Origin: G963665815 sp942492065
Lineage (GTDB): Bacteria; Cloacimonadota; Cloacimonadia; Cloacimonadales; JAIOQZ01
NCBI GenBank assembly: GCA_942492065.1
Contig: CALODV010000014.1
Span: 186,001 to 250,000, forward strand
Reading direction: 5' to 3'
DNA length: 64,000 nucleotides
In this document: one piece after another, positions 16,746 to 24,657 of the stretch
Numbering within the stretch: the first letter of the stretch is position 1
Layout: each line of letters begins with the position of its first letter
Position numbers and translations under genes: made by a program
The notes under the pieces: model-generated
The model's database searches: none
What the model saw: the letters and a program-made list of their open reading frames with translations, nothing else
Told to the model about the DNA's origin: nothing

Positions 16746-17218
16746 TGCGGATTGGTCATGGATACGATGTTCATCAATTAGTTGAAGGACGCGCTCTCAT
16801 AATTGGAGGTGTACAGATACCTTTTGAGAAGGGATTGAAAGGACACTCTGATGCAGATGTACTCATACATGCAGTTATTGATGCTCTGTTTGGTGCACTG
16901 GCTCTGGGAGATATCGGTTCATTTTTCCCTGACTCAGACAATGAGTTCAAGGATATAGACAGTCGGATCCTTCTTAAAGAAGCATGTCGAATTATCAAGG
17001 GTAAAGGATATATCATAGGAAATGTTGACTCTACGATTTGTGCTCAAAGACCTAAGATGAGACCATATATTGACCTGATGAGGCAGAACATCGCTGATGA
17101 TCTGGAAACTGATGTAGAAAATGTATCTGTAAAAGCTACTACTGAAGAAAAAATGGGAATCTCAGGATCAGGTGAAGGTATTACTGCTACAGCAGTTTGT
17201 CTTCTCGTACGAAAATAA
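16745..17218 (+). CDS. ispF: 2-C-methyl-D-erythritol 2,4-cyclodiphosphate synthase
   Basis: IspF cyclises the CDP-methylerythritol phosphate intermediate in the non-mevalonate isoprenoid pathway. The 157-residue protein is of normal length and shows the metal ligands in GHGYDVHQL (Asp8, His10) and in KGHSDADVLIHAV (His42), then GDIGSFFPDSD and the C-terminal KATTEEKMGISGSGEGITA. The start ATG shares one base with the stop of the glmS-like gene (TAATG), so the two are translationally coupled. IspE is not in this window. Confidence 0.95.
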   Translation: MRIGHGYDVHQLVEGRALIIGGVQIPFEKGLKGHSDADVLIHAVIDALFGALALGDIGSFFPDSDNEFKDIDSRILLKEACRIIKGKGYIIGNVDSTICAQRPKMRPYIDLMRQNIADDLETDVENVSVKATTEEKMGISGSGEGITATAVCLLVRK

Positions 17219-17259
17219 TATCTTGGGGTTTTACTGAAAATTAACTAAATTAATAAGAG

Positions 17260-18582
17260 ATGGAAATGAATAAAATTCGATTTTATATAGAAACCTACGG
17301 ATGTCAGATGAATGTTGCAGATTCCGAGCTTGTAAGCGGAATTCTGAAACAGGCAGGATATGAACAGGCTGAGTCACTAGATGAAGCTGATGTTATAATA
17401 TTCAATACATGCTCTGTGCGACAACATGCTGAAGACAGGGTCATTGGAAGAATATCAAATGAGATTTCCCGTAAAGCAAAGAAACCGGGACTAAAAATTG
17501 GAGTGATAGGATGTGTTGCTCAGCGTCTTGGTGGAGAGCTTAAAAAAATAAATAAGAAAATAGACTTTGTAGTTGGAGTTGATCAGTACAAGCATTTGCC
17601 GCGTATAATAAATCTTCTGGATTTCTACGGGGTTAATGTTGCAACAGAAATGAATGATGCAGAAGTTTACCACAATATGATGCCGATCAGGCAGGGTGAA
17701 CTTAATGCTTATGTAACTATTATGCGCGGATGCAATAACTTCTGTACATACTGCATTGTTCCGCATGTCAGAGGTAGAGAACGCAGCAGACCTCTCGATG
17801 AAATACTCAAAGAAGTGGAAGAAGCAGGTAATGATGGATTCAAAGATGTTACTCTGCTTGGTCAGAATGTAAACTCATATAATTGGAAAGAACTTGATTT
17901 TCCTCAATTGCTGGAACAGGTAGATTCTCTGGAGACTATAAAGAGAGTTCGCTTCGTTACTTCACACCCTAAAGATCTGTCAGACAGTCTTGTAAAGTAC
18001 ATGGCAAAACTTGATAAAGTTTGTGAACACATACACCTGCCAATGCAGTCCGGTAATACAGATATTCTTACAAGAATGAACAGAGGCTATACCAGCGAAC
18101 ACTATATGGGGCTAATCAAAAAATTGCGAACTGCCATGCCGGATATCAGTATAACGACTGATGTTATTGTCGGGTTTCCCGGTGAAACGGAAGAACAGTT
18201 CATGGATACATATAATATGATGAAGGAAATTGAGTTTGACTTTGCATTCATGTTTAAGTATTCACCGAGAGAAGGAACAGCTGCAGCCGAGTATGAAGAT
18301 CAGGTTGATGAAAAAGTCAGGCTTGAGAGGCTTTCCCGTCTGATAGACATGCAGAACGAAATTACGAACAAGAAATATAAAGAGCAGATCGGAAAAATAA
18401 AAGAAATTTATGTCGAACAGGTGAGCAAAAAGAATTCTGAAGAGCTGGCAGGGAAAAGCCGTGATTTCAAAATTACAGTGTTCAAAGCGGATAAGAGTCT
18501 GATAGGCAAGTTTGTGAAGGTAAAAATTACTGAAGCAACCGGATGGACTTTAAAGGGAGAACTAATAGAGGAGATTGATTGA
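17260..18582 (+). CDS. miaB: tRNA-2-methylthio-N6-isopentenyladenosine37 methylthiotransferase
   Basis: MiaB adds a methylthio group to isopentenyl-A37 of tRNAs, using two [4Fe-4S] clusters. The N-terminal methylthiotransferase domain has its cluster cysteines at 15, 51 and 85 (TYGCQMN, NTCSVR, GCVAQ). The radical SAM motif CNNFCTYC holds Cys158, Cys162 and Cys165. VGFPGETEEQF and a C-terminal TRAM-like domain follow. Length of 440 is typical. A second ATG two codons later is an equally possible start. Placing miaB after isoprenoid genes is consistent with its isopentenylated tRNA substrate. The stop overlaps the TTG start of the next gene by 4 bp. Confidence 0.95.
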   Translation: MEMNKIRFYIETYGCQMNVADSELVSGILKQAGYEQAESLDEADVIIFNTCSVRQHAEDRVIGRISNEISRKAKKPGLKIGVIGCVAQRLGGELKKINKKIDFVVGVDQYKHLPRIINLLDFYGVNVATEMNDAEVYHNMMPIRQGELNAYVTIMRGCNNFCTYCIVPHVRGRERSRPLDEILKEVEEAGNDGFKDVTLLGQNVNSYNWKELDFPQLLEQVDSLETIKRVRFVTSHPKDLSDSLVKYMAKLDKVCEHIHLPMQSGNTDILTRMNRGYTSEHYMGLIKKLRTAMPDISITTDVIVGFPGETEEQFMDTYNMMKEIEFDFAFMFKYSPREGTAAAEYEDQVDEKVRLERLSRLIDMQNEITNKKYKEQIGKIKEIYVEQVSKKNSEELAGKSRDFKITVFKADKSLIGKFVKVKITEATGWTLKGELIEEID

Positions 18583-20315
18583 ACTCGGTAATTAGTCACT
18601 TATCAGCCTGGGTACACCGGGAAACAGCTTTACTGGAAAACGGAAACACATTGTTGATTCTGTCAATTCTTGTATTAACCGGATTTGTGTTCACCAAGCT
18701 TTCAGCAAAGATTAAATTACCATCGGTAACAGGGAAAATTATTGGTGGGATAATCATCGGACATTATGTGCTGAATATATTCCCTGAATCTGCCTATGAA
18801 GGTTTTACTCCTATCACAAACTTTGTACTGGGATTAATAGGTCTGTCGATTGGATCTCACCTTGATTTCAGAAAACTCCATAATTCTGGTAAACGAATAA
18901 TCTGGATTACTCTTGTAGATATTCTATGCGTAATTCCTTTAGTGTTTACAGGACTGTATTATGTGCTGGGAGTACCCGTTGAAGTAGCTCTTTTTGTCAG
19001 TATAATAGCTTCTGCCACAGCTCCGGGCTCTATACTGCATGTTGTCAAGGAAAAACGAGCGAAGGGGATTTTTACCAAAACTCTCCTGGCGGTAGTAGCT
19101 CTGAATAACGTTATTGTCATTCTTCTGTTCTATTCAGTGTATTACTTTCTTTTACAGAGAAATCTGCATGCTGAGTTCAACGTCGGGAAGATGATTCTAC
19201 AACCTTTTATATATCTGTTTGAGTCCTTACTTGATGGTGGCGGTATAGGTCTGGCACTGATTCTTTTCACCGAAAGAAAGAAGAAAATACATGCGTCTTT
19301 CCCGACAATGGTGCTGTTAGCTCTTATCATTACTGTTGGAATCTCTGAGTCATTCAGATTTTCAGGACTTTTATCAAGTCTTATTCTTGGTATGATTATA
19401 ACAAACTTCTCAAAATATAAAGAAGATTTCTTCTCTGCATTCCACGATCTGGAAGATGCTATCTACGCACTTTTCTTTGTGCTTGCGGGAACACATTTTG
19501 ATTTTCATGCATTGCTGATTTCCGGGGTTGCGGGGATCATCATGATTGTTGCCAGATTTGTAGGTAAATCTACTGCGCCTGTACTTGGTGCAGTATTTGC
19601 AAATTCCACGAAAACAATTACACAGAATATCGGTATTGCTATGTATCCACTTGCTGGGTTGGCAATTGGTTTGACCCTTTTTGTTGAAAACTCGGTAGTA
19701 TTTAAAGGGATTTCTTCTTCAGTGACAGCTATTGTTTTGAGTGCAGTCGTTGTTTATGAATTAATTGGTCCCATCTTCACCGGACAGGCCATAAAACGTT
19801 CAGGAGAAGTTAACAAAGACCGTTTAAGGCTTCTGGACTTTCTCCAGGAAGAATTCATAAAGATTGATCTTCAGGCGAAGGATAAATGGAGTGCTCTGGA
19901 AGAATTATCTCACTTCATGCATGTGACACATAATATTCAGGAAATATCTCAGGAAGATCTGGTAAATAGTGTGAAACAGAGAGAAAATGAAATCTCTACA
20001 GGTATAGGGAATGGTATTGCTATACCGCACGCTGTAATTGAGGGTGGACCAAATATTCGAGGTGTCATCGCAACAGTTAAAGACGGAATTGATTTCGAAG
20101 CGCTCGATAACAAACCGGTTAATATCATTATTTTGATAGCAACACCAAAGTCGCAATACAAATTACACCTTCAGGCATTGGCTACAATAGCTAAGATATT
20201 TGGACATCATTCCCACATTAAAGAAATGATCGTCCATGCAGATTCTCCTGAAGAAGTTTTTGAAATTCTTCAGAGAGAAGAAGTTGATAAGCTTAACCAC
20301 TTTTTCGAGGACTAA
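18579..20315 (+). CDS. CPA2-type Na+/H+ antiporter fused to a PTS EIIA domain
   Basis: Residues ~20-410 form a Kef/NhaP-like cation:proton antiporter with about twelve membrane helices (LGLIGLSIGSHLDF, SATAPGSILHVV, LAGTHFDFHAL). Residues ~430-575 form a fructose/Ntr-type EIIA domain with the phosphorylatable His in GIGNGIAIPHAVIEGG. The fusion suggests transport gated by EIIA phosphorylation or protein contact. The start is a TTG five bases after GAGGAG and overlaps the miaB stop. The next gene, starting one base after the stop, carries the same kind of fusion. No EI, HPr or EIIB/C gene is in the window. Confidence 0.85.
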   Translation: MNSVISHLSAWVHRETALLENGNTLLILSILVLTGFVFTKLSAKIKLPSVTGKIIGGIIIGHYVLNIFPESAYEGFTPITNFVLGLIGLSIGSHLDFRKLHNSGKRIIWITLVDILCVIPLVFTGLYYVLGVPVEVALFVSIIASATAPGSILHVVKEKRAKGIFTKTLLAVVALNNVIVILLFYSVYYFLLQRNLHAEFNVGKMILQPFIYLFESLLDGGGIGLALILFTERKKKIHASFPTMVLLALIITVGISESFRFSGLLSSLILGMIITNFSKYKEDFFSAFHDLEDAIYALFFVLAGTHFDFHALLISGVAGIIMIVARFVGKSTAPVLGAVFANSTKTITQNIGIAMYPLAGLAIGLTLFVENSVVFKGISSSVTAIVLSAVVVYELIGPIFTGQAIKRSGEVNKDRLRLLDFLQEEFIKIDLQAKDKWSALEELSHFMHVTHNIQEISQEDLVNSVKQRENEISTGIGNGIAIPHAVIEGGPNIRGVIATVKDGIDFEALDNKPVNIIILIATPKSQYKLHLQALATIAKIFGHHSHIKEMIVHADSPEEVFEILQREEVDKLNHFFED

Positions 20316-22184
20316 ATGAAATTACACAAAAATCTCGGTGTTTTCTCTTTATTCAGTTTTGCTGCCGGATCAATGATTTCCTCAGGACTGTTTGTTCTTC
20401 CTGCTATTGCCTACGCAGAAGCTAAAACCGGAGCTATAATATCTTACATTCTGGCTGCCATTTTGATGCTGCCAAGTGTGTACTCAAAAGCTGAACTATC
20501 CACGGCAATGACTCGCAGCGGAGGCACTTACTTTTACGCAGAGCGTATTCTGGGAACACCGGCAGGTATACTGGCAGGATTTGCCAACTGGTTTTCCATC
20601 GCCTTGAAAAGCTCATTTGCCTTGATTGGTATTGGTGCTTTTGCGACTCTTATATTCCCGGATCTTACTTACAATCACATAAAGATGATTGCAGCAGGAG
20701 CTTGTATCTTTTTTACAATTGTGAATCTGGTCAGCGTGAAGAGTTCCGGTTCATTCCAGGTGATTCTGGTTATGTTTTTACTGGCAATTCTGGGAGTATA
20801 CGTAATTTTTGGCTATAGGGTAACAGATTTTCACGTATTCAGTACTATTAAATCAGGTTCAATGAACTCTATTCTGGAAGCAACAGGTCTGGTCTTTATC
20901 TCGTATGGTGGATTGACAAAAATTGCCAGTATTGCCGAAGAAAGTAAAAATGCAGGTAAGTCGATACCCAAAGCTATGATGATGGCTTATCTCCTTGTCA
21001 GTGTTTTATATATACTTGTGGTTGGAATTACTTTCGGAGTGCTTAAACCAGAGCAGATTACCAATACATTGACACCAATTTCAGACGCTGCAGGAATATT
21101 CCTTGGTAAAGCCGGAAAGATTGTTCTTTCAGTGGGTGCTATTCTTGCATTCGTGACGACTGCCAATGCAGGTATTCTGGCAGCTTCAAGAGTTCCCATG
21201 GCAATGAGCAGAGACAAGCTGCTGCCGGGGATGTTCGGATTTGTAAGTAAAAAACATAAAACCCCGACAATATCCATATTCTTTACAAGCGTGTTTATGG
21301 TTATCGTTATATTGTTCCTTAAGGTTGAAGTACTGGCAAAAGTAGCTTCTACATTCATGATACTTTTGTTTATTATGGTCAACTTTTCTGTAATTGTTGT
21401 GCGGTACTCTAAGATACGTAATTACAAACCTACTTTTAAGTCTCCAATGTTTCCGTGGATTCAGATTTTTGCAATTTTCACTTATTCCATATTGATTTTC
21501 CAGATGGGATTTGTACCGCTTTCAGTAACTCTTGGATTCATCCTGTTCTGTTATTTCTGGTACAGGATATACGCTGTTAAAACAGACAGAAATAAATCTG
21601 CTCTCGTGAAACTTGTGAAAATGGTAATGAACAAATCTTTGGTGAATACCTCAAACTATGAAGCTCTCGAATCTGAACTGCTTGATATTCTGAAAGATAG
21701 GGATGAGATCATCGAAGACAGGTTTGACGGTTTACTGAAGGATGCAAAGATTATCGATCTGCCGAAGGCAAATGAGCTCAGTGAGTTCTTCGAACTTATA
21801 TCTGAAGAGCTGAGTACAGAGTTTAATTTACCGGTTGATAAACTTCACAAAGATTTTTGTGAGCGGGAAAAGATGTCTAATACAAATATCACAGATCATA
21901 TAGCAATACCTCATATTATTCTTGAGGGAACTGAGCAGTTTGGGATTGCCTTGGTCAGGAACAAAGCCGGTATAAATTGGACAGAGGGTAATTCTCCTGT
22001 CAATGCAGTGTTTGTTCTTGCCGGAAGTATGGATCAGAGGGATTTCCACCTGAAATCTCTGATGGCTATTGCTCAGATTGTACAGAGACAGGATTTCCTG
22101 AAAAAATGGATGTCCCTCAAAGATGCTGAGTCGCTTAGAACTTTCCTGTTGTTGTCTAAACGATCTCGAGAAAAACGAAAATAA
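20316..22184 (+). CDS. APC-superfamily amino acid permease fused to a PTS EIIA domain
   Basis: Residues ~1-430 are an amino acid/polyamine permease with about twelve helices and APC motifs near the start (GVFSLFSFAAGSMISSGLF) and later (SYGGLTKIASIAEESKNAGKSIP). Residues ~450-610 hold an EIIA-like domain with the active-site His in DHIAIPHIILEG, although the preceding glycine-rich stretch is less conserved than in the neighbouring antiporter. Substrate unknown. It starts one base after the antiporter stop, so the two EIIA-fused transporters are co-expressed. The transcript ends at the terminator about 80 bp downstream. Confidence 0.85.
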   Translation: MKLHKNLGVFSLFSFAAGSMISSGLFVLPAIAYAEAKTGAIISYILAAILMLPSVYSKAELSTAMTRSGGTYFYAERILGTPAGILAGFANWFSIALKSSFALIGIGAFATLIFPDLTYNHIKMIAAGACIFFTIVNLVSVKSSGSFQVILVMFLLAILGVYVIFGYRVTDFHVFSTIKSGSMNSILEATGLVFISYGGLTKIASIAEESKNAGKSIPKAMMMAYLLVSVLYILVVGITFGVLKPEQITNTLTPISDAAGIFLGKAGKIVLSVGAILAFVTTANAGILAASRVPMAMSRDKLLPGMFGFVSKKHKTPTISIFFTSVFMVIVILFLKVEVLAKVASTFMILLFIMVNFSVIVVRYSKIRNYKPTFKSPMFPWIQIFAIFTYSILIFQMGFVPLSVTLGFILFCYFWYRIYAVKTDRNKSALVKLVKMVMNKSLVNTSNYEALESELLDILKDRDEIIEDRFDGLLKDAKIIDLPKANELSEFFELISEELSTEFNLPVDKLHKDFCEREKMSNTNITDHIAIPHIILEGTEQFGIALVRNKAGINWTEGNSPVNAVFVLAGSMDQRDFHLKSLMAIAQIVQRQDFLKKWMSLKDAESLRTFLLLSKRSREKRK

Positions 22185-22261
22185 TTTTTATCTAAAGCAA
22201 AATCGGATTCCAACGATATAACATTGGACGACGGTCCAAGATTTTGCCAATCATTATAAAG

Positions 22262-22290
22262 ACGCCTGTCATTGCGATGGGCGTTTTTTT
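22262..22290 (+). terminator. Rho-independent terminator after the EIIA-permease gene
   Basis: ACGCCTGTC pairs with GATGGGCGT (9 bp, two G-U) around the 5-nt loop ATTGC and is followed by seven T. A small second hairpin (TTGGAC/GTCCAA, tetraloop) lies just upstream at 22224-22239. It fits the end of the ispD-to-permease transcript. Confidence 0.85.
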
Positions 22291-22877
22291 ATTGACAAAT
22301 TCCTGAAACTAAAGCAAATATTACATTGTTATTTTGTTGTGTGGGTGGAAAATACCCGATAATGTAGAATTGGTAACGCTTAACAGCATTAGTGTGAATT
22401 TCAAAAACAAGATACCGTATTAAAATGCCCTTCTAATTAAGAAATTTCTGCATGATGTTTCTTTATCATTGTATAGTAAATTTTTCCGTTAAGAAATCCT
22501 GAAGCCTTGGAAGGATTTTAGGTAAGATTTACGGTTACAGCTTGCTGTAAATACTTTTTGATAAAGATGTCATTTCTTTTGCTTCGTTTTCTTTGGACAT
22601 TCAAAGAAAATGAAGTGATATTTAATGTATTTGCTAATAGATTGATACTGATTTATTCTAATCGGATTCGATGAAATTTCCTAAATTCATCAACTATTCA
22701 GTTTATGAGAAAGTATCTTTTTACAGTCATTTAAAGAAAATGAAGGTAGTTCAATTTCAAAAACAAGAAAGGCAATTTATAACCCCATAAGAGTGAGGAG
22801 TACAGTATGAAACACTGGTATTTTCCATAAGCAGGCAGATAGCACAAAGAATTTATTAACAACATAAACTGTAAAAT
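22291..22877. other. Non-coding stretch with decayed short repeats
   Basis: No convincing gene lies in this AT-rich stretch. It holds a 16-bp direct repeat AATTTCAAAAACAAGA (22397-22412 and 22753-22768), a second short repeat AAAGAAAATGAAG (from about 22603 and 22734), and one strong inverted repeat described separately. The repeats hint at remnants of a duplicated element, but no transposase fragment was recognised. Confidence 0.5.
22582..22615. repeat. Strong 14-bp inverted repeat
   Basis: The arms 22582-22595 and 22602-22615 pair over 14 bp with a single G-T and a 6-nt loop; the core is TTTTCTTTG/CAAAGAAAA. There is no T-run after it on either strand, so it is not a classical terminator. 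It may be a protein-binding dyad, an RNA hairpin or an end of a decayed element. Confidence 0.6.
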
Positions 22878-22905
22878 TTGACAAGCAAAACGAATTAACT
22901 ATAAT
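22878..22905 (+). promoter_or_regulatory. Perfect-consensus sigma-70 promoter
   Basis: TTGACA (22878-22883), a 16-nt spacer and TATAAT (22900-22905) match the sigma-70 consensus in all twelve positions. Initiation would fall near 22912, only about 11 nt before the ATG at 22923, giving a very short leader with AAAGGAAA as ribosome site. Confidence 0.75.
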
Positions 22906-22922
22906 TAAGAAAAGGAAAAAGT

Positions 22923-23855
22923 ATGAAAAATATACTGATTGTAATATTTGTTACAAATCTATCAATTAATCTATTTTGTGAAAATCAAATTCGATTCGAT
23001 GAAAACATTGTTGAGGTTATAGAAGGTAAATCATATATATTGGGTCATTTAGAAAATCATTATGCATCTAAAGATGATATTATCCAAGAAAGTGCTAACA
23101 ACACTAGTGTTTCATCAAAAGCAATTAGCGGCACTCAACCAAAATTTTCACAATCATACAAAAATGATGAAGATTTTATTAAATATTACTATAAGAATCC
23201 AAAGTTTATTTTCTCAAATGTATCTTACAGAGACTTTGAACAATATGGTAAAGATTATGAGAAAGTACCATATCAATTACCGGAAGAAATTTTAGGAAGT
23301 CTTACAACTGAAGAACTGATTCTTTATTGTTGTGATCACCCAAGTCTGAAATTTGCATCTATAAGAACATGTGCTAAAACTAAATTAGCAATAGAAAGGG
23401 ACAAACCTGAATCGCTTTCTCAATTCAATGGATTTCATGAACTACTTCGCAGGAACAATTATCTTGAAGATATACTTAATTTATTTGAGAATTGTTACAT
23501 AGAAGATTTCAGGAGACAAAAGACATTCAAAGATTGTTTCGTCAAAGGGAACACATATAAGGATCATGGTGATCTGTCAATACTAGCTAGCACTTTATTT
23601 AGTTTACTGTCTTCCAAATCAATTTATAATTCGATTAGTGAGCAGGACAGGGTAAATGTTACATTGTCAATCAAGAAACTATACGAGTCAATTCCATACA
23701 GTTCTCCAGTAGAATTCTATGCTTTCTTAGTAAACTATTATTATGAGCAGAAGAATGTTTGGAGAAGCTACTTTTCATACAGTAGTCCTATATCAATTAG
23801 TATAAAGCAGGATTTAATCAAAGTTTTTGACAAGCTCATACGAGGAGTTCAATGA
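22923..23855 (+). CDS. Exported protein of unknown function
   Basis: The 310-residue protein starts with a signal peptide (MKNILIVIFVTNLSINLFCEN). The mature part has no family I can name. A block around residues 120-150 (LPEEILGSLTTEELILYCCDHPSL) followed by FNGFHELLRRNN resembles a motif I have seen in uncharacterised proteins of Bacteroidetes-like bacteria, but I cannot assign it. The codon use is more AT-rich than in the housekeeping genes, suggesting accessory DNA. It sits directly behind a perfect-consensus promoter and overlaps the next gene by four bases (ATGA), so the two form one unit. Confidence 0.65.
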   Translation: MKNILIVIFVTNLSINLFCENQIRFDENIVEVIEGKSYILGHLENHYASKDDIIQESANNTSVSSKAISGTQPKFSQSYKNDEDFIKYYYKNPKFIFSNVSYRDFEQYGKDYEKVPYQLPEEILGSLTTEELILYCCDHPSLKFASIRTCAKTKLAIERDKPESLSQFNGFHELLRRNNYLEDILNLFENCYIEDFRRQKTFKDCFVKGNTYKDHGDLSILASTLFSLLSSKSIYNSISEQDRVNVTLSIKKLYESIPYSSPVEFYAFLVNYYYEQKNVWRSYFSYSSPISISIKQDLIKVFDKLIRGVQ

Positions 23856-24304
23856 AATTCATTAACATTTTCATGATTTTTCTTATTACTTTCCCATCAC
23901 TATTCTGTGATTTTGATTTTAGTGATGTTCACTATCAAATTACACCTCTAATTTCAAGATTACTTCGTTTCGATACTGATATCACCGTATTGGAAGGTAA
24001 TAGTCCTGAAAATAACCGTATGGTAGTCAGACCTGGAGTTGGACCCTTGAATGCGACAATTAACTCGCAATTTCATACAGAAGATATGACTTTATCGTAT
24101 ACTGGATTGAACACTACATTCATGACATACATCTATGCTACTAACAATAGAAATATTGACATATCTTTAACGATGCCACAAGGTGTAAACTATACTTTTT
24201 ATGTGAAGGAATGCATTAACCATACAATTGTTGCCTCAAATAAATCTGTTGCATCCGGAGTGTACTTCTACAGGCTTTCGGATGGAGACAGGGTGATAGC
24301 TTAA
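23852..24304 (+). CDS. Short exported protein ending in a truncated sorting-domain tail
   Basis: The 150-residue product has a signal peptide (MKFINIFMIFLITFPSLFC) and a mature part of about 130 residues rich in beta-prone Thr/Asn stretches. Its last residues (SVASGVYFYRLSDGDRVIA) match the penultimate strand of the type IX sorting domain found in the large proteins here (SGVYFYKLKVNGK...), but the final Lys-rich end and the earlier NPFNP half are absent. Reading on in either other frame after the stop does not restore the tail. It is probably a gene remnant or a recombination product. The start overlaps the upstream gene by 4 bp. Confidence 0.5.
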   Translation: MKFINIFMIFLITFPSLFCDFDFSDVHYQITPLISRLLRFDTDITVLEGNSPENNRMVVRPGVGPLNATINSQFHTEDMTLSYTGLNTTFMTYIYATNNRNIDISLTMPQGVNYTFYVKECINHTIVASNKSVASGVYFYRLSDGDRVIA

Positions 24305-24523
24305 CGCTCCTCAGATCTTCGAAACTCTTCTTACGATTTTTATTTACCGCTTATAACCAACTACTATAATAATTCTGACAAAAGTACCATAATCTACATG
24401 TTTTCACATGGAATAAAAGCAATTCGATTTTGAAATCATAATATTCTGACCCATAATGAGTTCCCGGTACTTTTTCTGACACTCAATAATTTTTATCTAA
24501 TGTTTTATGCATAATCTCAAAAA
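24305..24523. other. Gene-free spacer before the EF-G terminator
   Basis: Together with the terminator and the following ~100 bp this makes a 353-bp stretch between convergent genes. Apart from the terminator I see no gene, repeat or RNA in it. Confidence 0.5.
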
Positions 24524-24526
24524 TAT

Positions 24527-24559
24527 AAAAAAAAACAGTCACTGACGGGTGACTGTTTT
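24527..24559 (-). terminator. Terminator of the EF-G gene
   Basis: AACAGTCAC (24534-24542) and GTGACTGTT (24549-24557) form a perfect 9-bp stem, extendable by A-T pairs, with a 6-nt loop. On the minus strand it is followed by a run of nine T. A shorter T-rich tail on the plus strand means it may stop transcription both ways between these convergent genes. Confidence 0.85.
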
Positions 24560-24657
24560 GTTTTGAGAAGGAATCTTGTTTTGTTACTTTTACGACTTTG
24601 CAAGGTTGGTTTTACATCAAGCAAAGTACTCTTGATCTATATGAGTTTGTTGGGGGT

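Noticed and set aside
23852..24304. Simple frameshift to explain the truncated sorting tail
   Set aside because: Neither alternative frame after the stop restores a Lys-rich sorting-domain end, so truncation or recombination is more likely.
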